Counted from the first letter of the stretch, positions 37,020-46,726 are shown. The stretch is DNA of 64,000 nt from Natrinema halophilum (GCF_013402815.2 NZ_CP058601.1:3596001-3660000); one strand, 5' to 3'. The notes: generated by a model from the sequence alone, not told the origin. Made by a program: numbers and translations.

Positions 37020-37136
37020 ACCGTTGAATCATGTCTCTCGAATCGTGGCATCGAATAGCGTCGTCAGCCGGGTCGGAACCGCGAACTCGGCCGAAGAATC
37101 GGCTCCGCATTTTCTTCGTCGGTGCCGATCTTCGTC

Positions 37137-38339
37137 CTAATCGGTTTCCGTTTCAGTCTCCTCGTCTTCGGTTTCCGTTTCGGTCTCGGCTTCGGTCTCC
37201 TCGTCTTCGGTTTCCGTTTCGGTCTCGGCTTCGGTCTCCTCGTTTTCGGTTTCCGTTTCGGTCTCCTCGTTTTCGGTTTCCGTTTCGGTCTCCTCGTCTT
37301 CGTCTTCCCGTTCATCATCGTCCTCTCGCTCGTCTTCGTCTTCCCGTTCATCATCGTCCTCTCGCTCGTCTTCATCTTCGTCGTCACCGTCTCGAGCCTC
37401 GATCTCTTCTTCGAGCTTGTACACCTTGCCCGACGAACCGTCGACACGAACTTCCGCTTCGCCCGTTTGGTCCGGCGCGTTCCGGAGAGCGAACTCGAAT
37501 TCGTAGGCGCCTTCATGATCTTTCACGCTCGATTCGACGTGTTGCCAATCTCCCGTCTCGGGCGTCGCGATCGCTTTTCGAGCCGTCTGAAGGGCAGTCG
37601 ACTGGCTCACAGAGATGGTTCGGTCGTCGTCGCGCGTTCGTTCGAGTTCGCGCGACCGTTCGCCGTCTTCACCCGTCACCTCGATGCTGAGCCCGTCGGC
37701 AGTCTCGAGTTCGATTTCGCCTTCCGCCTCACCGGTGAATCGATCGAGAAGCGCCGCCGCACCCGTTCCGCTGACGCTACTCACGTTGTCGATCGGATCG
37801 TCGAGCGTCGCTGGGTCGACGCCGGACGATCGGAGTTCAGACGCGGAGACGTTCGCCGCTCGTCGTTGGAGTTGCTCGTAACTGTCGGCTATGTTAGTCG
37901 CACGCGCGTTTAGGGTTGCGAGCCGTTGAGCGTACTCTGACTTACTGATATCACCCTCCTCGTATTCTTCGGTGGCATCCTCGTACTCTTCGCGGATGTC
38001 TTCGGCCTCCTCACGAAGCTCTTCTGCGCGCTCAGCGACGGCTTCGGCTTGCTCCTCCTCGCTCGCTTCCTCGACGGATACTTCGAACGCCGTGTTCTCG
38101 AAGTCCGTCTGTACCTCGTCGCTCGACACTCCGATGACCGTCGAGAGCTGCTGCCCGACCGTGACGTCCACGCTCGAGTCCGAGTCAGTTTGTATTGCGT
38201 TCTCCTGTCCCTCTATTTCAGCCGCCCCGGAACTCGCGGCGGCCGAATGATCGCTGGTCACCGAGGTCGCTGCCCCTGGGATGGTCATCCCGATGGTGAG
38301 CATCGCGATCAGTACGAAACCGATCGTCGTTCGTTTCAT
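37137..38339 (-). CDS. Exported PepSY-like protein with acidic repeat tail
   Basis: A 400-residue precursor; the ATG at 38339 starts MKRTTIGFVLIAML, a good signal peptide (an ATG four codons earlier is possible). Residues ~85-180 form a charged coiled-coil. The 225-315 region has PepSY-like features (SQSTALQTARKAI, GEAEVRVDGSSGKVYKLEEE). The last ~80 residues are repeats of Glu/Asp with Thr or Arg (DEREDDDERED, then ETETETE blocks). It may bind cations or act as an inhibitor outside the cell. It sits between two genes with a shared outer domain. Confidence 0.65.
   Translation of the reverse strand: MKRTTIGFVLIAMLTIGMTIPGAATSVTSDHSAAASSGAAEIEGQENAIQTDSDSSVDVTVGQQLSTVIGVSSDEVQTDFENTAFEVSVEEASEEEQAEAVAERAEELREEAEDIREEYEDATEEYEEGDISKSEYAQRLATLNARATNIADSYEQLQRRAANVSASELRSSGVDPATLDDPIDNVSSVSGTGAAALLDRFTGEAEGEIELETADGLSIEVTGEDGERSRELERTRDDDRTISVSQSTALQTARKAIATPETGDWQHVESSVKDHEGAYEFEFALRNAPDQTGEAEVRVDGSSGKVYKLEEEIEARDGDDEDEDEREDDDEREDEDEREDDDEREDEDEETETETENEETETETENEETEAETETETEDEETEAETETETEDEETETETD
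37141..37385. repeat. Coding tandem repeats of the acidic tail
   Basis: Short units such as TCTCCTCGTCTTCGG and related TTTCCGTTTCGG runs repeat through the end of the PepSY-like gene. They encode the Glu/Thr and Asp/Glu/Arg tail and are prone to length change by slippage. Confidence 0.75.
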
Positions 38340-38552
38340 CGCAGGTGACACTCACACCACTCCGATAATAAACCGGGATGGTATTCGACGTGATTTGCAG
38401 CCGCTTTCAGTCTCTCTTGCGACCGTTTGCACTCATTTTCACACCTTTTCGTCCGTGGGATGTAATTTCGTCCATTTGCAGCCTCGATCACGGACGACGC
38501 GTCCAATTCGGCCGACGGCTTTATACGAAGGACCTCTAAACAGGTTCATTAG

Positions 38553-39626
38553 ATGGTCGGGTCGAAAAGAATCGTTCCGGTGACGGTTCTGTTGTTCGGA
38601 GTCGTCGTGCTCTTGCCCGGGATGATGATCGTCCCCCAGGAAATCGTAGATGGTGTGTCACAACAGGCTGAGCCCGAAACTGACAACACCGTCACACGGA
38701 TCGACGTGTACGCTAACGGGTCGGCACAGTGGACGATTCACATCCGAACACGACTCGATACGGACGAGCGCGCCGAGGAGTACGAGGCGTTCCGCACTCG
38801 CTTTCGGAATGACACGTCGCGATATCTCGGCCCGTTCCGAGAACGAATGCGCGGTGTCGTCGCCAACGCGGCAAACGCGACCGGTCGAGAGATGCAGGCG
38901 ACCCGGTTTACTGCCTCCACCAGCATCCAGGAAGTCCCTCGTCGCTGGGGGATCGTCACCTATCAATTCACCTGGACGAACTTCGCCGCCCGAACTGACG
39001 AGTCCGTCGTCGTCGGCGACGCCTTTCAGAGCGGGTTTTTCATCGGGGCGAACGACACGCTCACGATCGAAGGTCCGTCGAACCACGCGATTGGTGGCGT
39101 AGAACCCGAACCGGACAGTCGGGACGGGAAAACGGTGACGTGGGTCGGCCGGGCAGATTTTGCAACCGATCGCCCGCACGTCACGTTCGATCCGAATAGG
39201 AAAGACGCCACGTTTCCCGCCGGTCGAGACGGTCTCGGGCTCATGCTCGTCGGAATCGCGGCGATGGGTTTCGTCATCACTACCGGATACACGGTCTATC
39301 GGTTGCACGGTGGGTCCGCCGAGACGGAGCAGTCGGTGACGATCGAGGCCGAGGAATCATCGGGCGATTCGACGCGACCGGCGACCGATCCCGCCGAGCA
39401 ATCCGACGGCTCCTCGTCGGAGAAACCGGTCATGACGGACGAAGAACGTATCGTGGCGCTTCTCGAGGAGAACGGTGGCCGAATGCGCCAGGCGGCGATC
39501 GACGAGGAATTCGACTGGTCGCCGTCGAAAACGTCCCGGGTTATCGGACGGCTGGTCGACGAGGGATCGATCGAGAAACGCAGGCTCGGTCGAGAAAACC
39601 TGATCGACCTCGTGGACGACGAATAA
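38553..39626 (+). CDS. Membrane-anchored winged-helix regulator (DUF7345/DUF7343-like)
   Basis: A 357-residue protein. An N-terminal helix (about 7-27), an extracytoplasmic domain (45-215), a second helix (227-250), a disordered linker (255-293), and a C-terminal winged helix (294-357; RMRQAAIDEEFDWSPSKTSRVIGRL). The outside domain (ATGREMQATRF, WGIVTYQFTWTNFAA) is homologous to the neighbouring secreted PGF-CTERM protein. It could sense an envelope signal and act on DNA at the membrane. It is divergent from the PepSY-like gene across a 213-bp gap with a plausible promoter. Confidence 0.75.
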   Translation: MVGSKRIVPVTVLLFGVVVLLPGMMIVPQEIVDGVSQQAEPETDNTVTRIDVYANGSAQWTIHIRTRLDTDERAEEYEAFRTRFRNDTSRYLGPFRERMRGVVANAANATGREMQATRFTASTSIQEVPRRWGIVTYQFTWTNFAARTDESVVVGDAFQSGFFIGANDTLTIEGPSNHAIGGVEPEPDSRDGKTVTWVGRADFATDRPHVTFDPNRKDATFPAGRDGLGLMLVGIAAMGFVITTGYTVYRLHGGSAETEQSVTIEAEESSGDSTRPATDPAEQSDGSSSEKPVMTDEERIVALLEENGGRMRQAAIDEEFDWSPSKTSRVIGRLVDEGSIEKRRLGRENLIDLVDDE

Positions 39627-39793
39627 CGAGTCGGGGTGCGGTGTTCTCGACCGACCATTCGGCATCGGTCGCCGTGTTCGCCGTTTTCGACGGGAAGATA
39701 GCCGGTTCCGGATCGGTAGAAGCATCGGGTAATCGTCGATCCGCAACCGACCAAAAACCGAAGCAGGAATATGCCCGTGGGCTGTTCGAGCGC

Positions 39794-40837
39794 TTATCGG
39801 TAGGATAGCTCGAGCTCCCGCGCTCGAGACAGCAGGTCGCCGTCGTAGTACTCCTTGGTCTGAGAGGGGCGGATATCGTCGATAGCGCGGACCTGCTGGA
39901 CGGTGTTGCGGAAGTTCTTGAAGGTGGCTTCGTCGACCATCTGGCCGTCGATGGTGACCGCGCCAGTGCCCTCGCGTTTGGCTTCGTTGAAGCGCTCGAT
40001 CTTGTGGACGTCGCGCTCGAGTTCCTCGGGCGTGGGCATGTGGATGGTGTTGGCCTGAATGGTCTGTTTCGGGTACAGCGACCAGGAGCCGTCGAGACCG
40101 AGCTGTGCTTCGTGCTCGACCTGGTCTGCGTAGTCGTCGGCGTTGTAGTAGGTCAGGCCGGCGCGTTCCTTGAACAGGTCGTCGAAGGGACCGCCGATCG
40201 AGAGCAGATCGGCTGCGCTGGATTCGTTCGAAAGCGCCTCGAGCAGGCCGTCCCAGCGGGGCATGCCGTCGCCGAGATCGCGACCGCCGAGTTCGGCGGC
40301 GTAGTCGACGGGACCGAAGACGAGTGCGGTCAGTCGGGAGTTCTCGCCGAACTTGGAGATCTCGCGCAGATCGGAGCGGGCGCGGCCGGTCTCGATGATG
40401 ACCGAGAGGCCGATCGAACCATCCTCGTAACCGTGTTCGGCCTCGGCCTCGGCGACGACCTCGGCGGCACGCTGGACGTCCTCGAGACGGCCGACCTTGG
40501 GGACGACGACGCCTTCGATTTCGTCGCCGATCTCGGCGACGAGTCGGTCGATCTGGTTGCGTCCTTTCTCGCAGTATTCTTCGTCCTCGTAGCTCCACTC
40601 GACGCGGGGCCAGATTTCGCCGGGGAAGTCGTACTGGGGAACCTTCTCGATGGTGTTTTCGAGCCCTTCGGCTTTCATGTCCGGAGCCGTCCCGTCTTCC
40701 ATGTCGGGAACGAGCCAGTCGGGTGCCTGAAAGCCCTCGGCCTCGAGAGCGGAGACGAGGTACTTCGCCGAGTCGTCTTTCGGAACGGCGGCCGGTGCGG
40801 TCTGGAACGTACGGCAGAGTCGGATGTCGTCGGTCAT
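39794..40837 (-). CDS. mcl: Beta-methylmalyl-CoA lyase (HpcH/HpaI citrate lyase family)
   Basis: A 347-residue CitE-like TIM barrel that splits beta-methylmalyl-CoA into glyoxylate and propionyl-CoA in the methylaspartate cycle. WLVPDMEDGTAPDMK carries the Asp/Glu metal ligands, and VVPKVGRLEDVQRAAEV and LTALVFGPVDYAAELGG follow as in the family. It is the last gene of the minus-strand glm/mal cluster and starts 49 bp beyond mch, which supports the specific assignment over a plain citrate lyase. Confidence 0.9.
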   Translation of the reverse strand: MTDDIRLCRTFQTAPAAVPKDDSAKYLVSALEAEGFQAPDWLVPDMEDGTAPDMKAEGLENTIEKVPQYDFPGEIWPRVEWSYEDEEYCEKGRNQIDRLVAEIGDEIEGVVVPKVGRLEDVQRAAEVVAEAEAEHGYEDGSIGLSVIIETGRARSDLREISKFGENSRLTALVFGPVDYAAELGGRDLGDGMPRWDGLLEALSNESSAADLLSIGGPFDDLFKERAGLTYYNADDYADQVEHEAQLGLDGSWSLYPKQTIQANTIHMPTPEELERDVHKIERFNEAKREGTGAVTIDGQMVDEATFKNFRNTVQQVRAIDDIRPSQTKEYYDGDLLSRARELELSYR

Positions 40838-40885
40838 GTGTCTGAATTCGTTGTCGCTTGCGGGCGTTTTTGATAATCGATCGTG

Positions 40886-41965
40886 TCAGTTAGAACGCTT
40901 TCGGATCTCGGCCGTTCGAGTCCCGGAGTAGACCGGTTCGTCGTTCTGATTGAACGCGATGTGTTCGAACGTAACGGTGCCCGCCTCGTCGCTCGAGGCG
41001 TCGTTCTCGGCCTCGATAACCCGTGTAAAAGCGTAGACCGTATCGCCGACCGCGACGAACGTGTGGAACGATTCGTCGTCGAAGCCGACCTCACGCCACG
41101 TTCGTTCGTCAGAGCGGGCGTGTCCGAGTGCGGTCGAGCGGGTCACGTCACCGTAGGTGACGATGTTACCCGACGGGGAGTCGGCCATTTCGTCGACGTT
41201 GTGGTGCTGCTTGGCCGTGTTGAGCGTCGACAGCGGCAGCGAGGCGACGGTAACGTCGTCCTGCGTTCGCCCACGTTCGTGGCGGTACGCGACGGCGGCG
41301 TCGCGATCTTTGGCTTCCTCGAGTGCGTCGACGAAGTCCTCGAAGTACCCTCCCTCGGGAGTGACGAACTCCTCGGGGAGATCGGGACCGTCGTCCGCTT
41401 CGGCGGTCGTCGTGCCACCATCGGTTCGCTTTCCGCTCCCGTCCGTCGCGACGGGTTCGCGGCGGGGAATCATGTTGGTCCGTTCGTATGAACACAGCAC
41501 CTCGCCGGTCTCGGCGTCTTTACCGCGAGTCCGCCAGGAGACGATGCCGTAGTTGGGCCGAGAACTCGAGGTGGCGCAGTTGACGACTTCGCTTTCGACG
41601 TGGAGTTCGGTGCCGGTGTAGACCGGCGCGGTGGGGAACCGCACGTCAGTTCGACCGAGGAAGTAACCCCCTTTCTCACTGAGGTCCTCGACGGTGATAC
41701 CGAGCGTCGCGGCGGTCAGGTAGTCGGGGTGGACCGGCGGCTCGTCGAAGCCGCGTTCTTCGGCGGCGTCGGTCCGCCAGTAGGCGGGGTCGTGGTTGAG
41801 CGTCTGGCCCATCCACTGCTCGTTGCCGAACTGGGTGAGGGTGAGTCCGGGATCGTGTTCGATCACGTCGCCCTCTTCGAAATCCTCGAAGCAATTCCCT
41901 TTCTCCTTGATTTCGACCTGTTCGAGCGCCTGTGCGAACGTATCGGGATCGGTCCACTCAGTCAT
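40886..41965 (-). CDS. mch: Mesaconyl-CoA hydratase (MaoC-like)
   Basis: A 359-residue double hot-dog protein. Residues 25-150 are the first MaoC-like domain and 210-350 the second, with NTAKQHHNVDEMADSPSG close to the active site. It adds water to mesaconyl-C1-CoA to give beta-methylmalyl-CoA. The start overlaps the mal stop by eight bases. Identity comes from length plus its place between mal and mcl. Confidence 0.88.
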   Translation of the reverse strand: MTEWTDPDTFAQALEQVEIKEKGNCFEDFEEGDVIEHDPGLTLTQFGNEQWMGQTLNHDPAYWRTDAAEERGFDEPPVHPDYLTAATLGITVEDLSEKGGYFLGRTDVRFPTAPVYTGTELHVESEVVNCATSSSRPNYGIVSWRTRGKDAETGEVLCSYERTNMIPRREPVATDGSGKRTDGGTTTAEADDGPDLPEEFVTPEGGYFEDFVDALEEAKDRDAAVAYRHERGRTQDDVTVASLPLSTLNTAKQHHNVDEMADSPSGNIVTYGDVTRSTALGHARSDERTWREVGFDDESFHTFVAVGDTVYAFTRVIEAENDASSDEAGTVTFEHIAFNQNDEPVYSGTRTAEIRKRSN

Positions 41966-43235
41966 CTGCTGTCACCTCGTCTGTGTCTACCGTTAACTGT
42001 TCTCGCTTCCGTCGGGCGATCGTTCGTCGCATCTCGTTTTCGACGATCATGTACCCCTCGTCGAAGCCCATGCCGGGTTTTGCGAGCACCTGTGCGGCGT
42101 TCGTCGCGAGTGCAACGTGAGCGCAGGCGCGCGCAGAGGTTTCCGTCTCGTTGCAGGTTCCGCCGAGGTAGGCTTCCGTATCGGTCCCCTCGCAGTAGCG
42201 GACCGCCTGTCCGCTGCGGTGGATGCCGCCCAGATCGGGCGTCTTGACCTGTACGAGGTCGGCGGCTTCGGCGTCGACGAACGCCTGCACGTCCTCGAAG
42301 GTGTTACACCACTCGTCGGCGACGATGTCGACGGAAACGTTCGTCTCGGCGAGTCCCTCCCGAAGTTCGACCATCGCTTCGATCTGGTCGGCGCGGTTGC
42401 CGACGTCCATCGGTCCCTCGATCTGAATCGGGAACGGCGCTGCGGCCTCCTCGAGCGCGGCGAAGTACTCGACCACTTCGTCGCGGTCGTACGGAGCGCC
42501 GAAAACTTCGCCGATCATCCCGTAGACGTCGATGTGGAACCGCGGCTCGTACCCGTCGGGACCAAGCTCCTGGGACCGTTCGACGAGCCACTCGACGTAT
42601 TCGAGCAGCGTCTCCCCGTCCTCGCCGATCTTCTCGACGCTGTTGATGAGCGCGTGGGGCAAGACGGGAACGCCCTTGATGAACATCTTCTCGGTGTTGG
42701 TGTAGCGGTCGTCGCCAGATTGCCCGAAGACGGGGACCGGTTCCATCGCAGGCTCGGTGCCGAGCGCGTCGGCCACGACGTCCGTTCGGGTCGTCTTCTC
42801 GGCCTCGGCAGCCGCCGCGAGCAACGCCTGCGAGACGCCGTAGCGGATCGCAGTGTGAAGTCGATCGCCCTCCACCGTCATCTCCTCGAGCAGTTCGGCG
42901 TTCGTGAGGAACTCGGTCGCGTCGCGGCCCTCGAGTTCGTCGGCAACGGGGCCGTCGATGACCGGTGCGTATTCGTCGGCTTTGAAGAGGGGGTCGCGGC
43001 CGCCGGCACCGGAATACTGGACTGCGGCACAGTCGCCGCGCACCACGGAGCCGTCCGCGAGTTCGATGTCGACGATGATCGACTCGCCTGCCTGTCGAAT
43101 CTCGTCGAAGCCGTCGGTGACGGGGTCGCCTTCGTAGGTGAACCCGTCCTGCGTTGCTCCCCGCTTGATCGCGCGCTGGTCGTCGAAAAAGAACCCGGAG
43201 TAGCCGGGCGTGGCGTACACTCCTTTAATTTCCAT
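41958..43235 (-). CDS. mal: Methylaspartate ammonia-lyase
   Basis: A 425-residue enolase-superfamily protein that eliminates ammonia from 3-methylaspartate to give mesaconate. PVFGQSGDDRYTNTEKMFIKG, FHIDVYGMIGEVFG, IQIEGPMDVGNR, IVADEWCNTFEDV and LVQVKTPDLGGI (catalytic Lys) match the bacterial enzyme. The start at 43235 is chosen because it begins MEIKGVYATPGYSGFF and lies one base past the glmE stop; the longer frame is not protein-like. Confidence 0.93.
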   Translation of the reverse strand: MEIKGVYATPGYSGFFFDDQRAIKRGATQDGFTYEGDPVTDGFDEIRQAGESIIVDIELADGSVVRGDCAAVQYSGAGGRDPLFKADEYAPVIDGPVADELEGRDATEFLTNAELLEEMTVEGDRLHTAIRYGVSQALLAAAAEAEKTTRTDVVADALGTEPAMEPVPVFGQSGDDRYTNTEKMFIKGVPVLPHALINSVEKIGEDGETLLEYVEWLVERSQELGPDGYEPRFHIDVYGMIGEVFGAPYDRDEVVEYFAALEEAAAPFPIQIEGPMDVGNRADQIEAMVELREGLAETNVSVDIVADEWCNTFEDVQAFVDAEAADLVQVKTPDLGGIHRSGQAVRYCEGTDTEAYLGGTCNETETSARACAHVALATNAAQVLAKPGMGFDEGYMIVENEMRRTIARRKREQLTVDTDEVTADD

Positions 43236-43236
43236 C

Positions 43237-44670
43237 TTAAACGTCACCCTGTGGTCGACCGATGAGTTTTCCGTCGCTGATCGCGTCGACGTCGTCTGCG
43301 ACCATCCGGAACGACTGGTCGCGGCCTTCGGTGGTAGCACGTTGCGAGAGCCGAGCCCTGTGGATCTCCTTGATGTCTTCGTCCATCGCGAGGTCGGCCC
43401 ACTCGAAGATGCGAACTCGACCGTCGTCATCCCGCGCCGGGAGGACGGCACCCTTCGCACTGTCGCTGGGTGCGAACGGGACGTCGAGCGCTCCGGAGTC
43501 GAAGGCTTTGAGCGTTCCCTGGACGACGTCGCCGTCGCCGTGTTCGAAGATCGTATCCATCAGACACCGAGTCTCGCGCTCGATAAGGTCCTGTTCCTCC
43601 TCGATGCCGTCGATGTCTATTTTCTGTTCGATCGCCATGTCGATGACCTGCCGCGTGGTGCGCAGCCCAGATGCATTGGCCTCCTTGGTCGGAACCCCCT
43701 GGAACTCCTGGGGTGACTTGGTGATGACCTTGTCGGGCTGGGCGATTGCGGCGGTCATCCCACCCAGACTGATGACGCCGTTTGCGCGCGCTTCGTCCGG
43801 CGGGAAGCCGCCCATCCACTCGTGGAAGACGGTCGTGACGACGACCTCGTCGGGCAGGTACTCGTTGCCGAGTTTCTTCAAGGCGTTCAGGGCGGCGACG
43901 TCCTGTACGACGTTACCGACCTGGCCGTAGCCGAGCGTGATCGATCGCACGCCCTGCGTCGCCGCCAGCTTTCCTTCGACCAGCATGATCGCGATCGCGA
44001 TAGAAGGCGGGACGAGCGTCCCCGTAAGCGGACCGAACGGCTCGCGGTTGATCCGCACGCCGCGTTCGGTGTATGCCCCCGCCAGCCGATCGACGAACTG
44101 CCATTTCTCGATCGTCTCTTCGAGTCCGTGTCGTTTCGTGTACGGAATGTTGTACGAAATCGGCCCTCCCTCAAAACTCTGGAAGCCGCCGGCGAACGTA
44201 ATCGCCGCGAGCAGCCTGGCGTCCGGCGTTCCGTGGCGGACTTCGATCGGCGCGTCGATCGCATCGATCAGCTGCCGACAGCCGTCGACGCCGTGATTGA
44301 CTGCGGGGAAACCGTTGAGAGTATCGTCACCCGTCTCGCGGGCCTTTTCTAGACCCTGCTGGGCCTTCTCGTACTCGTTGTCGCGCGTGTACGAGTCGAT
44401 GGTGGTCGGCAACAGATCCGCCTGCCCTTCACGGTGAAGGTACTGCAGGAGTTCGATTTGATCGTCGAGCCGGGGAACGCCGGCTCGGGGCTGGAGAAGC
44501 GGTTTGTCGGCCGACTCGAGGACGTCAGCGAAACGCTTGCGGTCCGGAAGCGACTCGTGGTACTCGATCGCTTCCTCGAAGTCGACGTCCGCCCCTGTCG
44601 ACCAGTTCGACCGAATCTCCTCGTCGATACGCTGTAGCTCGTCGGATGGTATGCGTTCGTCTCGTATCAT
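43237..44670 (-). CDS. glmE: Glutamate mutase epsilon subunit
   Basis: A 477-residue catalytic subunit of adenosylcobalamin-dependent methylaspartate mutase, which turns glutamate into 3-methylaspartate. QPRAGVPRLDDQIELLQ, EVRHGTPDARLLA and FEGGPISYNIPYTKRHGLEETIE are conserved in GlmE. It pairs with GlmS, encoded 8 bp upstream, to form the active complex. Confidence 0.93.
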   Translation of the reverse strand: MIRDERIPSDELQRIDEEIRSNWSTGADVDFEEAIEYHESLPDRKRFADVLESADKPLLQPRAGVPRLDDQIELLQYLHREGQADLLPTTIDSYTRDNEYEKAQQGLEKARETGDDTLNGFPAVNHGVDGCRQLIDAIDAPIEVRHGTPDARLLAAITFAGGFQSFEGGPISYNIPYTKRHGLEETIEKWQFVDRLAGAYTERGVRINREPFGPLTGTLVPPSIAIAIMLVEGKLAATQGVRSITLGYGQVGNVVQDVAALNALKKLGNEYLPDEVVVTTVFHEWMGGFPPDEARANGVISLGGMTAAIAQPDKVITKSPQEFQGVPTKEANASGLRTTRQVIDMAIEQKIDIDGIEEEQDLIERETRCLMDTIFEHGDGDVVQGTLKAFDSGALDVPFAPSDSAKGAVLPARDDDGRVRIFEWADLAMDEDIKEIHRARLSQRATTEGRDQSFRMVADDVDAISDGKLIGRPQGDV

Positions 44671-44678
44671 TTAGTCAT

Positions 44679-45119
44679 CTACGAACTGATAGTTGCCCGT
44701 TCCGACTCCGTCGGTCTGATCTGGAGGTCTTCGCGGAGCGCGGCAATCGCGTCCTCGGGATCGGTTTCGGAATCGAAGACGCGGTCGAACCCGAGCTCCC
44801 GGAACGTTCGCCGGGTTTGCTCGAAATCGTCCTGACCGACGGCGAGGTTGCCGCCGATGTACGTGACCGCGTCGACGCCAGCGTCCTCGAGGACGCTGTG
44901 GAACCCCTGGCAGTCCTGTTCGGCGTGGCCGTAGAGCGAAGAGACCAGTACAGCCTCTGCGTCGTGTGCTACCGCCGCCTCGGCGAATTCCTCCTGAGAG
45001 GTCTGGACACCGAGGTTCACGACTTCGAAGCCGGCTGCGCTGAAGGCTTGCTCGAGGATTGTGATGCCAACGACGTGGGCATCGGAGCCGATCACGCCGA
45101 GGACGACCGTGTGGGACAT
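44679..45119 (-). CDS. glmS: Glutamate mutase sigma (B12-binding) subunit
   Basis: A 146-residue cobalamin-binding protein with the DxHxxG motif in GSDAHVVGITILEQA, whose His replaces the lower ligand of B12, and SLYGHAEQDCQGF and YIGGNLAVG that line the tail of the cofactor. The start at 45119 is preferred because a TATAAA element lies 28 nt before it; a start 16 codons upstream would put that element inside the gene. Confidence 0.92.
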   Translation of the reverse strand: MSHTVVLGVIGSDAHVVGITILEQAFSAAGFEVVNLGVQTSQEEFAEAAVAHDAEAVLVSSLYGHAEQDCQGFHSVLEDAGVDAVTYIGGNLAVGQDDFEQTRRTFRELGFDRVFDSETDPEDAIAALREDLQIRPTESERATISS

Positions 45120-45146
45120 CGTATGCAGAACCATGAGGAACTCCCG

Positions 45147-45152
45147 TATAAA
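45147..45152 (-). promoter_or_regulatory. TATA element for glmS-glmE-mal-mch-mcl
   Basis: TTTATA on the minus strand, about 28-33 nt before the glmS ATG, in the 184-bp gap shared with mct. Tight spacing downstream implies one transcript for the five genes. Confidence 0.5.
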
Positions 45153-45303
45153 CCTAATGATCTTCAATGATAATACCCCTTAAACATCCTAGCAGCGTCT
45201 CTATGGGGAATGATCACATGAGATGTGGTACTGAGCATCCAAGTACATGATCAATGGTAAAGGTTTTGGCGATGGTTTCGGTAGGTGGCGGTACAGACGA
45301 AAT

Positions 45304-46479
45304 ATGGGAGCCCTTTCAAACCTGCGCGTATTGGACCTGACTCAGGTGCTTGCGGGACCGTACTGTACGATGTTACTCGCCGACATGGGAGCAGACGTAG
45401 TGAAGATCGAGCGCCCAGGTGGCGACATGATACGGTCGTACCCGCCGTTCATCGACGACCCCGAAACGGAAGCGTACGGCGGCTACTTCCAGAGCGTCAA
45501 CCGCGGCAAGAAGAGCATCGAACTGAACCTCGGCGACGACGAGGATCGTGCCGATTTCCTCTCGCTCGTCGAGGAAGCCGACATCGTCGTCGAGAACTAC
45601 CGGTCGGGGACGATGGAGAAATTCGATCTCAGCTACGAGACGCTTACCGAGTACAACCCGGACCTGATTTACTCGTCGATCCGCGGCTTCGGCGACCCGC
45701 GGACGGGCGAAACCGACCGACAGGGACAGCCATCCTTCGACCTCATCGCGCAGGCACTCGGGGGCGTCATGGAAACGACCGGGCAATCCGACGGCCCACC
45801 GACGAAGACCGGCCCCGGCGTCGGCGACCTCTTCACCGCGACGCTGAACTGCATCGGCATTCTCGCGGCGGTCAACCACCGCGAACAGACCGGCGAGGGC
45901 CAGTACGTCGACACCGGCATGTACGACTCGATGCTCAGCTTTACCGAGCGCGCCATCTACCAGCAGTCCTACACCGGCGAGGCACCGACCCGACGGGGCA
46001 ACTCCCACCCCACGCTCTTTCCCTACAACGCCTTCAAAACGGACGACGGGTACGCTGTCATCGCTGCCTTCAACAACAACCACTGGGCGGAACTCTGCGA
46101 CGTGATGGACCGCGAAGGCTTGGCCGAGGAGTATCCCACGACGCAGGAACGGTTCGAGAACCGCGAGGCACTTCGCAAGGAGATCGCCGACTGGGCCCGC
46201 GAGCAGACCAACGACGAACTCGTGGGCAAGCTCGAGGGCTGCGTCCCCGCCGCCCCCGTCCAGAACACAGAGGAAATCTTCGACGACCCGCACGTCCACG
46301 CTCGAGACATGCTCGTGCCCGTCGAACAACCTGGTGCCGACACCGACGTCGAGATAGCGGGCACCCCGATCAAAATGAGCGAGACGAACCCCGAACCACG
46401 CGGTCGCGCACCGCTGCTCGACGAGCACCGTGACGAAGTGCTGGGCGAGAAAGCAGACGTCGAAACGGCCGACGACTGA
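45304..46479 (+). CDS. mct: Succinyl-CoA:mesaconate CoA-transferase (CaiB/BaiF family)
   Basis: A 391-residue class III CoA-transferase. The start MGALSNLRVLDLTQVLAGPYC holds the usual N-terminal helix, GADVVKIERPGGD follows, and the family's catalytic Asp is in VDTGMYDSM. It activates mesaconate with CoA from succinyl-CoA, the step between mal and mch. It is divergent from glmS. An in-frame ATG 19 codons earlier adds non-conserved residues, so I use 45304. Confidence 0.87.
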   Translation: MGALSNLRVLDLTQVLAGPYCTMLLADMGADVVKIERPGGDMIRSYPPFIDDPETEAYGGYFQSVNRGKKSIELNLGDDEDRADFLSLVEEADIVVENYRSGTMEKFDLSYETLTEYNPDLIYSSIRGFGDPRTGETDRQGQPSFDLIAQALGGVMETTGQSDGPPTKTGPGVGDLFTATLNCIGILAAVNHREQTGEGQYVDTGMYDSMLSFTERAIYQQSYTGEAPTRRGNSHPTLFPYNAFKTDDGYAVIAAFNNNHWAELCDVMDREGLAEEYPTTQERFENREALRKEIADWAREQTNDELVGKLEGCVPAAPVQNTEEIFDDPHVHARDMLVPVEQPGADTDVEIAGTPIKMSETNPEPRGRAPLLDEHRDEVLGEKADVETADD

Positions 46480-46726
46480 ACCGTCTATCAACTGATTCCC
46501 GTCCGCAAATTTCGCTTCTTAGTCCGCTGGTTCCCCGGTACAGTCGTCCACGCTTCGACTAACTGTGTCTCCGGTATCCGTCTCGTCGGTCCACTGACCG
46601 ACACCCCGGCAGTACTGGCCGAGTAGCCGAAGTACGAACGGATATCGGTAGCTTTCGGCTATCTCTGTGGCATTCCCTTTGAAAAATGTCCTACGATCGA
46701 AAATGAAAAATCGATCCCATGAGTAA

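Noticed and set aside
42117-43265. Long plus-strand frame opposite mal
   Set aside because: mal is complete on the other strand with all catalytic motifs; this frame mirrors its codon bias.
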